Shown: one piece after another, positions 24,760 to 33,300 of the stretch
How positions within the stretch are numbered: the first letter of the stretch is position 1
Layout of the letters: every line of letters begins with the position of its first letter
From: Saprospiraceae bacterium
GTDB taxonomy: Bacteria > Bacteroidota > Bacteroidia > Chitinophagales > Saprospiraceae
Direction of reading: 5' to 3'
Length of the DNA stretch: 44,812 nucleotides
NCBI GenBank assembly: GCA_020631405.1
Contig: JAHDHH010000007.1
Location: 52,704-97,515 of the forward strand
The notes under the pieces: generated by a model
Databases searched by the model: none
Seen by the model: only the letters and a program-made list of their open reading frames with translations
Told to the model about the DNA's origin: nothing
Program-made: the position numbers and the translations under genes

Positions 24760-24794
24760 CATTAAATTCTCAATAGCTGACGTGCAAAATAATC

Positions 24795-26723
24795 TTAGTC
24801 TAATGGAATCGAAATAGTGACAAGCGTACCTCCTACCTCTTTTGAGCTAATCTCTATCCAAGCTGCATCTCCATATAACGCTTTGAGTCTTTGTCTATTC
24901 ACTGAAGTGGAGTTGATTCTTCTTTTTATTATTGTTTCATCTAAGGACAGATCTGCATAACCAACTCCATTATCATATACTTCTATAATTAATTGACTAC
25001 TTCGCTTATAGATATTTAGAGAAATATGTTTGTTAGGGTTTTCTGATTCCGAAAGCCCATGCCAAATAGAGTTTTCTACCAAGGGCTGCATGATTAAAGA
25101 TGGTATCATAATATCATTGAGATTGAGTTCTGGACTGTATTTAATTTCAAATGCAATCTTATCAGAAAATCTCAAGTCTTCTAGCCTAACATACTCTTTC
25201 AAGAAATCGAGCTCATCGCTCAAGTTGACAAACTTACGTTGCATGTTGTCAAATATATACCTGAATAATCTGGAAAAGGAATCTAGGTAGTCAGCTGCAT
25301 TATCTACTTCATTTTCTAGTATATACCGCTTCAAACTATTCATACTATTGAATAAGAAATGAGGATTCATTTGCCTACGAAGCAGTTTGAGTTCAAGGTC
25401 TTTGCTTTCTAGTTCATATTTAACACTGAGCTTTTCATTTGTTTCAATTTCTATTTGAGTTTTGACCTTCTTAATCTCATTCTGTAAATCAATTTCTTTT
25501 TGAATCTGATGATCTCTATTCTTTTTCATTTCTGTTAGCAATGACTCTTGAATACTATTCTTGTATTGCTCTGTTTGATTTGCTTTAAACAATAAACCAG
25601 AAGAAAAAAACAAGATTTCTAACAATACAGAAATCAGTAACCAGTGAATCGGAGCTATACCTAAAAACCAATGCCCAGTCCACGAAAATATCATTGCCAT
25701 CAACGAACCTATAAATAGGGAAAGACTACCAGCGATGATAAAATATGTACTACTAAAAATCTTACGCCTGAACATGTACCAGACGAACACAAGACTAAGC
25801 AAAGACATTGACACTCTATATATTGTAAACACCCATGTACCTACTGAGTCCATTCCGCTAGCATAACAGATGTAAATCACAATAGGCGATACTAATGACA
25901 ATACCGTAGTGAGTCTAGTACCCTTCTCTAGAAATGCTGCCTCATCAAATGTTTGAAAGAAACTATTGATAAATAAGAAGTAAAACAAAAAGATGATCGG
26001 CATCAGGACTCGGCTGATATACAGAGAACTAATGAAGTGTGCCTCCTGAAAAAGATTGAACAAATCATTGAAAAAACAATACTCTTGTCTTACCGCATAG
26101 TAGACACAGAGAGTCAAAATATAACAACTGTAAAACAAGTAATCTCTGCTCCTAGTAATCCGATAGGACACCAAATTAAGTAGCAAAAACATTAATAAGA
26201 ACCCAACCATGAGCTGGTCGAGGTGGGCCATTATTGATAATGCAATTCGATTCGTCTTGTTGAGGTGTGTGTACACCTGCTCAAAAGAGACTTGTTGCAT
26301 TTGGAACAAACTGCCTCCTTGAGCATGAATCACTAACTGCAAAGTCAGGTTGGACTTGCCCTCCATTTCCAAAAAATAACCCTGCCTGTCAGTTCTGCGA
26401 GTGAGTCCAGAATATAACGAAGGCTCTCCCCATAGGCTCAAAGAATCGACTCCAGAAATTGTGTAGGCATTGTATGTGCCTCTGTCTTTGGATGTTTTGC
26501 GAAATTGAACTGTGTATATGCAAGGCAAACAATCTCTTTCTATCAAGAATGGTACATTCGCCACCCTTTCCCCTTTATCATCGGTAATTTGGACTTTATA
26601 ATCACCCTCGTCATTTGACATCGAGATAGAAGCCCAACTATCGCTACCTCCTGCAACCAGAAGATTGCAACAGACCATCAGTAGCAATACTCTAGTAATT
26701 CTCCACATACTCGGTAAACTCAT
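24795..26723 (-). CDS. LytS-type sensor histidine kinase with 7TM sensor region
   Basis: A 642-residue membrane sensor kinase. A signal-like first helix is followed by an extracytoplasmic beta-rich domain (about residues 25-170). About seven transmembrane helices lie between residues about 180 and 385 (for example LMVGFLLMFLLLNLVSYRI, WLLISVLLEILFFSSGLLF), as in 7TMR-DISM sensors. A coiled coil (about 395-445) leads to the LytS-type kinase core: the phosphoacceptor is His455 in QMNPHFLFNSMNSLKRY, then DELDFLKEYVRLEDLRF, the N-box IPSLIMQPLVENSIWHG and the G-box EVYDNGVGY. It overlaps the end of the response-regulator gene by 32 bases (17 if translation starts at the ATG at 26708), so the pair is translationally coupled. 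The ligand is unknown. Confidence 0.93.
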   Translation of the reverse strand: MSLPSMWRITRVLLLMVCCNLLVAGGSDSWASISMSNDEGDYKVQITDDKGERVANVPFLIERDCLPCIYTVQFRKTSKDRGTYNAYTISGVDSLSLWGEPSLYSGLTRRTDRQGYFLEMEGKSNLTLQLVIHAQGGSLFQMQQVSFEQVYTHLNKTNRIALSIMAHLDQLMVGFLLMFLLLNLVSYRITRSRDYLFYSCYILTLCVYYAVRQEYCFFNDLFNLFQEAHFISSLYISRVLMPIIFLFYFLFINSFFQTFDEAAFLEKGTRLTTVLSLVSPIVIYICYASGMDSVGTWVFTIYRVSMSLLSLVFVWYMFRRKIFSSTYFIIAGSLSLFIGSLMAMIFSWTGHWFLGIAPIHWLLISVLLEILFFSSGLLFKANQTEQYKNSIQESLLTEMKKNRDHQIQKEIDLQNEIKKVKTQIEIETNEKLSVKYELESKDLELKLLRRQMNPHFLFNSMNSLKRYILENEVDNAADYLDSFSRLFRYIFDNMQRKFVNLSDELDFLKEYVRLEDLRFSDKIAFEIKYSPELNLNDIMIPSLIMQPLVENSIWHGLSESENPNKHISLNIYKRSSQLIIEVYDNGVGYADLSLDETIIKRRINSTSVNRQRLKALYGDAAWIEISSKEVGGTLVTISIPLD

Positions 26724-27456
26724 CTTTCTTTATTCTAGAAATATTAATCTTGAGGTCATTGTCCATAATGACATAGCCTCCATCTACCTTGACATACTTC
26801 TTGATCTTATTTAAGTTTACAATATAGCTTTTGTGAATCCTCATGAAATCTCCCTCACAAAGTATTTCTTCTAAGAATTTGAGAGGCTTTTTGATAAATA
26901 CTTTTTCTCCATCTTGAGTATAGACCCTTGTATAGTTCTCGTCGGATTCACAGGCAACGATCTCTTGTAATTGTAAGAATATATAACCTTCTAGACTTGG
27001 TAAGATGATCTTCTTGACTGAGTTTCTTTTAGTCGCATCAACTTGATGCGCTACAAATTCTAGATTATTCTGAAATTTGATGCTTTTGTTTCTAATAACA
27101 CTGTCCACTGCTGATTTCAGCTCATCTTTCTTGATAGGCTTGAGTAAGTAGTCCACTGCACATGTCTTAAATGCCCTGACTGCATAATTGTCATAGGCCG
27201 TAGTAAATATGACTTGATAGTCACCATCTGGAATCATTTCTATGAGCTCCAATCCAGTGATATGTGGCATATTAATGTCTAAGAATATGAGATCCGGCTT
27301 ATGTTTTTTAATTGCAATCAAACCAGCCTTCGCGGAGTTACATCGATCGACTACATGGATTGCCGGACAGTGTCGCTTAAGCTCAATGTCTAATACACTA
27401 AGACAATCGAGTTCGTCATCTATTAGTATTGCATTTAGCTCCATATTGGACTTCAT
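26692..27456 (-). CDS. LytTR-family response regulator
   Basis: A 254-residue response regulator. The receiver domain (about 8-125) has the acidic pair Asp13-Asp14 (LIDDELD), the phosphorylated Asp60 in LIFLDINMPH, the Thr switch in FTTAYDNYAVRAF, and Lys in YLLKPI. The LytTR DNA-binding domain (about 150-250) shows LEGYIFLQLQEIVACESDENY and MRIHKSYIVNLNKIKKY. It is read first, and its stop lies inside the kinase gene, so it forms one two-gene operon with its partner. A second ATG at 27444 is equally possible. An inverted repeat sits just upstream at 27463-27480. RNase P RNA is encoded 50 bases upstream on the same strand, so some read-through into this operon is possible. Confidence 0.95.
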   Translation of the reverse strand: MKSNMELNAILIDDELDCLSVLDIELKRHCPAIHVVDRCNSAKAGLIAIKKHKPDLIFLDINMPHITGLELIEMIPDGDYQVIFTTAYDNYAVRAFKTCAVDYLLKPIKKDELKSAVDSVIRNKSIKFQNNLEFVAHQVDATKRNSVKKIILPSLEGYIFLQLQEIVACESDENYTRVYTQDGEKVFIKKPLKFLEEILCEGDFMRIHKSYIVNLNKIKKYVKVDGGYVIMDNDLKINISRIKKDEFTEYVENY

Positions 27457-27462
27457 TTATTG

Positions 27463-27480
27463 TTAACTATTGCAAGTTAA
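27463..27480. repeat. Perfect 6-bp inverted repeat before the LytTR operon
   Basis: TTAACT-ATTGCA-AGTTAA lies between the RNase P RNA gene and the response-regulator start, seven bases before its ATG. The stem is AT-rich, without a T run, so it looks more like an operator than a terminator. The known LytTR sites are direct repeats, so it does not match that consensus. Confidence 0.35.
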
Positions 27481-27507
27481 TGAAATAGCAATAAAGTAAA
27501 TAAATAA

Positions 27508-27893
27508 AGCATGGGATAAGCCGGATTCTGTTTTGCAATCTATCATTTATCTAGGCCAAGGATCACTCTTTGGCTCTAGCTGCCTACCCTTCTTGCCTTG
27601 CTTAGCCTAAACTAAGTTCACACTCGGGTAAAGTGTAGTGCAAGATTTACTTGACATTTCAACCCACGAGGTTTATCCCAATCAATAGTCGCCTATTGAC
27701 TGCGTGAGCTCTTACCTCACGTTTTCACCCTTACCTTGATCAAGATCAAGGCGGTATAGCTTTCTGTGACACTTTCTGTCCCTTCAATCTTTTACCATTG
27801 AAGAGCCTATCCGTTAGATAGCGTGGTACCCTACGTTGTCCGGACTTTCCTCTCCGACCCATTGGTCGCAGCGATAGATTCCCATGCAAGCCA
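27508..27893 (-). ncRNA. rnpB: RNase P RNA (bacterial type A)
   Basis: The catalytic RNA of RNase P, which removes 5' leaders from tRNA precursors together with RnpA. Read leftward, the universally conserved parts appear in order: P1 5' strand GCATGGG (27887-27881); GAGGAAAGTCCGGAC, which is the conserved region I/P4 strand (about 27856-27842); ACAGAAAGCTATACCGCC (about 27769-27752); GGTAAGAGCTCACGCAG (about 27717-27701); and CAGAATCCGGCTTATC, the conserved region V/P4 partner (27530-27515). It closes with the P1 3' strand CCCATGC (27515-27509), giving a mature RNA of about 380 bases. The ends are placed from P1 and could shift a few bases. Confidence 0.97.
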
Positions 27894-27901
27894 CAAAATT
27901 A
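27894..27901 (-). promoter_or_regulatory. -7 box of rnpB
   Basis: Read leftward this is TAATTTTG, a match to TAnnTTTG. It ends seven bases before the first base of P1, where transcription is expected to start. The region for the -33 box overlaps the terminator of the upstream operon, and no TTG is seen there. Confidence 0.6.
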
Positions 27902-27916
27902 CTCTAAAAAATAAGA

Positions 27917-27941
27917 CCGCCTAGACTATTCATCTAGGCGG
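27917..27941 (-). terminator. Hairpin terminator of the sigma/anti-sigma/outer-membrane operon
   Basis: CCGCCTAGA (27917-27925) pairs perfectly with TCTAGGCGG (27933-27941) around a seven-base loop. Leftward it is followed after four bases by a run of T. It ends the operon just before the rnpB promoter. Confidence 0.9.
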
Positions 27942-27974
27942 CAATGTTTATACGAAAAGACTGAAATCCCTTTT

Positions 27975-28751
27975 TTAGAAATTGATTAATGAAATACCAA
28001 ATGTGATTGGCACTAGCTCAGGGTCAATTCCGTCATTGAACATAGACTCTGCAGCAACTTGGCAGTAAAAATCAACTGGCCCAAATCCTAGTCTAACTAT
28101 TCCTCCACTAGTAAAGTCTCTTAATGAAAAGTCACCTCTTGCAATAGTTTTTCCTTCTTCTTTGCTCTTGATCTTCTGACTACTTCCTATTCGCATCCCT
28201 GCATAACCACCGACTGAGAGTGTGAATTTTTTACCCTTCGGGTTTAACGTAATCATGATCGGAGCCTCTAAGTAGGTAGTTCTAAACTTTGACTTCTTAA
28301 AGTTTTCTTCAGATTCAACTGGGATGATTGAGTTGTGACCTTCAGTGAGTAGCACAACATCGTTCTCGAAACTAAACCTTCTGAAATTTGTGGAAACACC
28401 GTATTCAAAAAAGAGTGACTCAGCCAGCAGGTTTACTCTATGTCTAAATATGTGTAGATTCCAATTATGAGAATTGGGGTATCTAAGTTGCCATCCTGGT
28501 ATATCATCGTGATTCAGGCTTTCATTATGCAAGTAAGATGATACACCTAAATCTAGAAGTCCTACTCTAAATTTGTTCTTCTTATTTTTCTTAGATACTT
28601 TGACCTCTTCATCATTGTCAATCTTGATTACGACTGTATCCTTGTCTGAGACAATGACACCATCTTCGTTTTGGAGCACCCTTGTCTGACCTATGGCTGA
28701 GCTTGACATAAGCCCAAATAGTATTACCGTGATATATGCTAATGTTTTCAT
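27975..28751 (-). CDS. Predicted outer-membrane beta-barrel protein of the sigma-factor operon
   Basis: A 258-residue exported protein. The signal peptide is about residues 1-21 (cleavage after SSAIGQ). A lysine-rich stretch (VKVSKKNKKNKF, about 50-62) precedes strands typical of PorT/outer-membrane beta-barrels: FRVGLLDLGVSSYLHN, FFEYGVSTNFRRFSFEN, TTYLEAPIMITLNPKGKKF, LSVGGYAGMRIGSSQK, GIVRLGFGPVDFYCQVA. It ends in Phe (ISLINF), as outer-membrane barrels often do. It follows the anti-sigma-like gene by 10 bases, so the three genes are one operon. It may be a target or sensor of the sigma pathway, but that is inferred from position. Confidence 0.8.
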   Translation of the reverse strand: MKTLAYITVILFGLMSSSAIGQTRVLQNEDGVIVSDKDTVVIKIDNDEEVKVSKKNKKNKFRVGLLDLGVSSYLHNESLNHDDIPGWQLRYPNSHNWNLHIFRHRVNLLAESLFFEYGVSTNFRRFSFENDVVLLTEGHNSIIPVESEENFKKSKFRTTYLEAPIMITLNPKGKKFTLSVGGYAGMRIGSSQKIKSKEEGKTIARGDFSLRDFTSGGIVRLGFGPVDFYCQVAAESMFNDGIDPELVPITFGISLINF

Positions 28752-28761
28752 GGATCTTGTT

Positions 28762-29664
28762 TTAATTGTTTAATGTTTCTTTTTTACTATTAATGAATGT
28801 TGGCAAAAATGCCATACTTGTATTTGCGAAAGCAAATGAACCGGTTAACTTACTTTTTATAATATTTAATTTTTCGTCTTTCTTAGGGATTACCACCGTG
28901 AAAACGATATCATATCCTGGCTCTTCGGCCAATTGGTCAATACCTTTCACACCCAAACTAGGTAAGAACTCGACATGATCCAATACTAGACTGTTTCCCA
29001 CTTTATCTCGCAATTCTTCTCCCGAACTCACCACAACCCTTGGAGCTAATACTTGTCTAGTTTCAATTGCTCGAGGCAGTTGTGGTCCATAAGTCTCTGC
29101 ATCTCTTTGAGCATTGGAAGAGCCCTGCTTGACTTGTGAGGGAGTCTCAATCTTTTCAACAATTGTTGACGACTGTACGATCAATTGACGTTGCCCTTGA
29201 CCGAGGCTATTTGCCTGGTGTACCTCATCAGCTACACCCACTGCATTGGCAATAGCTTCTTGATTTATGGCCTCATCGCCCTCTACTCTTATCACTGCTT
29301 TATCTATTTTACTTTTGATTGTATGTTCCACCACTTCTAATGACTTACCCTTCTGGGATTGTGACCCACCATACCATAGGCCTCCAACCATTAACAATCC
29401 AATACAAGCAACAGCCATTAACTTCTTCCACATTACAATAGTCTTGCTTGGTTCTTCTAGTAACAGGTCAGTGGTATCTGGGTACTCGACTGACATATCA
29501 GGTACCAACTTGATATTCCTAAAGCTCATGACTTCTTCAGCTACCGCTGGATTAAGATTTAAAAATGAAATCATTTCATCATTTAGCTCTTCAGACAAAG
29601 TATGTTCGACAAAGTCAATGATATACTCTTCGTAATTGTCTAGAGTTATTGTTACTTGTTTCAT
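28762..29664 (-). CDS. Probable membrane anti-sigma factor
   Basis: A 300-residue protein with one transmembrane helix at about residues 82-98 (MAVACIGLLMVGGLWYG). The cytoplasmic N-terminus (about 1-78) is acidic and helical, with EEYIIDFVEHTLSEELNDEM followed by FLNLNPAVAEEVMSF, the arrangement typical of Bacteroidota anti-sigma factors that count N-terminal residues like those of a ZAS domain without the zinc ligands. The outer part is Gln/Ser/Val-rich and of low complexity, ending in a beta segment (YDIVFTVVIPKKDEKLNIIKS). Its ATG overlaps the sigma-factor stop (TAATG), a sign of translational coupling. I infer that it binds and inhibits the adjacent ECF sigma factor; I see no sequence family that proves it. 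Confidence 0.72.
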   Translation of the reverse strand: MKQVTITLDNYEEYIIDFVEHTLSEELNDEMISFLNLNPAVAEEVMSFRNIKLVPDMSVEYPDTTDLLLEEPSKTIVMWKKLMAVACIGLLMVGGLWYGGSQSQKGKSLEVVEHTIKSKIDKAVIRVEGDEAINQEAIANAVGVADEVHQANSLGQGQRQLIVQSSTIVEKIETPSQVKQGSSNAQRDAETYGPQLPRAIETRQVLAPRVVVSSGEELRDKVGNSLVLDHVEFLPSLGVKGIDQLAEEPGYDIVFTVVIPKKDEKLNIIKSKLTGSFAFANTSMAFLPTFINSKKETLNN

Positions 29665-30155
29665 TATGCTACTTCGTTTTCAAGTTCATGTAATATCGAT
29701 TGCATCTGCTTTCTTGCTCTGAAGATATTGACCTTCACATTAGCAAGTGTCATATCAAGCATACCTGCAATTTCTTCATAAGCATACCCTTCATAATCTC
29801 TCAATAGCAGTATCGATTTGTACTTTTCTGACAATTGCTTAAAGGCAATATCAAGCAACTCCCTGGTCTCAAATCCTGTCGTATTGTTACTTCTTGTGTT
29901 CACTGGTATGGCTTCTCTTTCTGTTCTTGCTTTATTACTTCTATAGGTGTCTATGATAGTTTGATGTGCCATTTTAAAGAGTAGTCCCTTGCACTTCTCT
30001 ACCTCCACTTTGTCCCTACGTTGCCAGAGTTTCAAGAATACATTCTGCACTACATCTTTAGCAGCTTCTGAGTCGCTTATACTCTTCACTGAATACCTAT
30101 AGAGGTTGTCAGAGTAAAGTTTTACGATGGTATTATATTCTTGAACTGTCAGCAC
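29664..30155 (-). CDS. ECF-family RNA polymerase sigma factor
   Basis: A 163-residue sigma-70 factor of the extracytoplasmic-function type. Region 2 spans about residues 8-75 (YSDNLYRYSVKSISDSEAAKDVVQNVFLKLW is split as LYRYSVKSISDSEAAKDVV and QNVFLKLWQRRDKV, then KMAHQTIIDTYRSNK). Region 4 spans about 105-160 (LSEKYKSILLLRDYEGYAYEE, then IAGMLDMTLANVKVNIFRARK). The start is a GTG at 30155, since an upstream stop is adjacent and the next Met is within region 2. It overlaps the anti-sigma-like gene by one base. The operon also contains an outer-membrane protein. The divergent 181-base gap leads to the large histidine kinase. Confidence 0.95.
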   Translation of the reverse strand: MLTVQEYNTIVKLYSDNLYRYSVKSISDSEAAKDVVQNVFLKLWQRRDKVEVEKCKGLLFKMAHQTIIDTYRSNKARTEREAIPVNTRSNNTTGFETRELLDIAFKQLSEKYKSILLLRDYEGYAYEEIAGMLDMTLANVKVNIFRARKQMQSILHELENEVA

Positions 30156-30336
30156 TTATTGTCTTTTCGTTGTCTTGATATGCTGTTAATACGTGGCTGG
30201 ATTTCAAAAAGTTACATGCCCTGCAAAAAATAATTTATCCCACACCAAATCCATAAGGACATCGGTCTCTGCACGAAGATTATATTAAATTATATTTTAA
30301 TGCGTAAAATGCTTATTTTTATAGCCTTAAATCATT

Positions 30337-33300
30337 TTGAAGCAGACATCAAACTATATCATTGCTGGAATTCTGTTGTTGATTGCCTTTGGCACTTCAA
30401 CAATGCTTTTCTATCCTAAGCAAATAGCTGAGGACAACCAACTCCTTGAACTGCAGTTGCAACAGGACGAACGTAGCCTGATCAAAACGATTAATTCAAT
30501 CTCAAAAATTCACCAAAGTGACAATCTAAACCTTGTTGAGCAGAGCTTAGCCCAGCTTAACTCTAGGCTGTCTTTCAAGTATGAGCAAGCAAGTGGTGAG
30601 CTTATCACATGGCATGGCAATGTCTCAGAATCCGACCTCATCAGGAGCAAAGGACTACCAGGAGGCAAGAGTCTTACCATTGGATGGAACTTAGGTCTGG
30701 ATGAGGTTGCAAGCATTACTGGACTAAGTGGGAGCTACAGATCAGCGCTTTCAAGCGAAGACATCATCCTGCATGGCAATGTCCGAGCTCACTCATTAGA
30801 ATACCACAAAGCGAAACGTAAGCCTTGGATACAATGGATCATTTCAGCATTATTCTTTTGTTCGTTCTGTCTTTGTATCAAAGCTTTGTCAAAGAGCAGA
30901 CACATTGCTAGTTTTATTGGGATTCCTCTTGCCTACATCCTATATACTACATGTAATAGGTTGTTCTTTTATCAAACATCACTCTATCATGATGTTTCCT
31001 TAGAACTTACACAATGGACACCATCTCTTGTGGATTTAATGATGCTGACTATTGCTTTGTTTGCATACTATGTCAAAGACCTCAAATTAACCAATCAAGA
31101 AAGTAAGTTTGGTCTAGCGTCTCATGTAATCAGCACAATTTTCTTATTTGTTGCTGTCATTTTATCGCTCCATCAGTTTATAGATTCTCCAGCTATCAAC
31201 ATTAATTTCAATGAGCTGTCATCCTTATCATTGCTAGAAGGTCTTAGCCTTGTTTGCATAGTATCATGGACTTTATTGATTTTTCTTAGGACCCAACTAT
31301 TAGTCCAGGCTACAAATACTATGAGCAGCCTCTATAAGTATTCTTGCTACTTTAGCATTGCTGCTGTGCTGATGGTCGTAGGAGCCATATATGCACATAT
31401 CCAACCAATCTGGGTACTACCTTTGTTCATACTTGTCTATTTAATACTCAGTGACTTGTACTATGACATAGGTGCTAAGAATATTACATGGTTGATCTTA
31501 TGGCTTGTGGTTATCTCTGGATTTTTATCGATCCTGCTCTTCGGTTTTGACTATCAAAAAGATTTAAGCCAGAAACAGTTGTTGTTAAGTGCTTACTATC
31601 ACTCATTTGACCAACAGGCATTTGGTGAGATCAAGGCATTGCATGAGACACACAACGAAACATTGATTGCTAAAATCAAAACACATCCTAGACTTGGTGT
31701 CATCAGTGCTCAAGACATGATAGAGAGTACTTTTGGAAATAATCAAGACATAGTCATTGACCTTATTGGCACGACTCAACAACAGACTAACATCTACACA
31801 AGTACTGGCCTCGTTGATATAGGAATAGATGATACGCAATATCGTAACATTGATAAAGACTGGCAATTTGACCCAGTGAATAACCAATATATTGCATCTA
31901 GTATTTTTATCAAGGACCTTGATACTATTAATCACAAAGTAGCCTATAAGAAATACATTTCCAATGACGACCTAGCTATCCCAATCACTATTACCAGAAA
32001 TGGAAAATTACTTAGAAATGACCTCAAGCTAACTGAAGATCGAATTTTGGAGATACAGTCCAGTGAGACAAGTAGTATTGTATCAGAACGGAGTATCATT
32101 TTAAAGTACCAACCCTATGCCGATACCCTACTGATTTCTGAAAAGCCAATCTTAAGCATATTAAAACCAATCACACTATTCTCATTTTTCTTTTGTCTAT
32201 TGACAATACTTATCATAGTCATTATGGTGATGAATAGTGCCATGAAGTTTTTACCAGACTTCTTACCATTGCAATTTACTAGTGAGACAAGCCTAAGTAC
32301 AAGGATACAAATCATCATAGTTGGTATGGTGATCTTTTCCTTCATAGCGATTGCCTCTATCACAAGTATATACTTACAAAACCAAATAGCAAAAAACAGA
32401 GATAGCGAAATTCAAAACAGGATAGTCACTGTGACTAACAACATGTACTGGCACCTAAGAGACACAGACAATGCTGACAAGGCACCGTACTTACTCGAGA
32501 ATATCCGGCCTGAGCTAGAGACAATCCATAAGTCTAGCATTGAGCTATTCGATACTCTAGGGAAGAATGTCAAACAAGGTTCTGAAGAGTTTATGCCCTA
32601 CCTTGCCTACTACTACTTCAAGCACTACGAAAGCTCTAATGCCTTTACAATTACAAGCAAGACTCAAGAGTCTAGTTACATACCAATCATCAAAAATGGT
32701 AAAAATCCAGTCATGTACGCCAGCCTCAATCAATCAAAACACATTGATAGTGAGCTAGGAGTGATTGACTATCTAGGAACTTTACTCAATGTCTATGTCT
32801 TCCTATTCCTAATAGCGGGAGCTGTAGCACTGGCAATTGCTAAATCTATCACGGAGCCTCTAGAAACACTAGCGACTAGGATGACCCAGATCAAACTCAA
32901 TAGAAAAAACAATCCAGTCAATTGGAAGGCCGATGATGAAATAGGCAAACTCATTAAGAACTACAATGTCATGATTAATGAGCTAGAAGACAGTGCCAAG
33001 CTTATCGCAAGGACTGAGCGAGATGTGGCGTGGAAGGAAATGGCACGAAATGTAGCCCATGAAATCAAAAATCCATTGACGCCAATGAAGCTCAGCATTC
33101 AATACCTCGAACGAGCAGTTGGACAAGACCCTAGTCAAGCTCTACCCTTGGTCAGGAGGATTTCAAATACGCTTATCGAACAAATAGACAATCTTGCTGA
33201 AATTGCAAGTGCTTTTTCAAATTTTGGCAAGATGCCTCAAGCAAGCAATGAAAAGGTCATACTAAATGAAGTCGTAGAGACTAATCATGACCTCTTCCGA

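Larger units (their letters stand above)
24470..24794. other. 325-base non-coding gap with repeats and hairpins
   Basis: No conventional gene fits between lytS and tex. The stretch holds GGGTGTCGCC twice (24520-24529 and 24633-24642), an 11-bp hairpin at 24541-24574, an AT-rich hairpin near 24594-24620, a perfect 6-bp palindromic hairpin ACTACC-TTT-GGTAGT (24652-24666) and an imperfect hairpin at 24725-24758. It must contain the tex promoter and any lytS terminator, but I cannot place either firmly. Confidence 0.6.

Noticed and set aside
27508..27893. A long GC-rich structured stretch that first looked like a rho-independent terminator cluster or riboswitch
   Set aside because: All conserved RNase P RNA segments are present in order, so it is rnpB.
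29267..29635. A 122-residue reading frame on the + strand
   Set aside because: It lies fully inside the anti-sigma-like gene on the other strand, and its composition (Ser/Ile-rich) is that of an antisense shadow.
31603..31935. A 110-residue reading frame on the minus strand inside the large kinase
   Set aside because: It is an antisense frame in a well-supported coding region with no recognisable domain.
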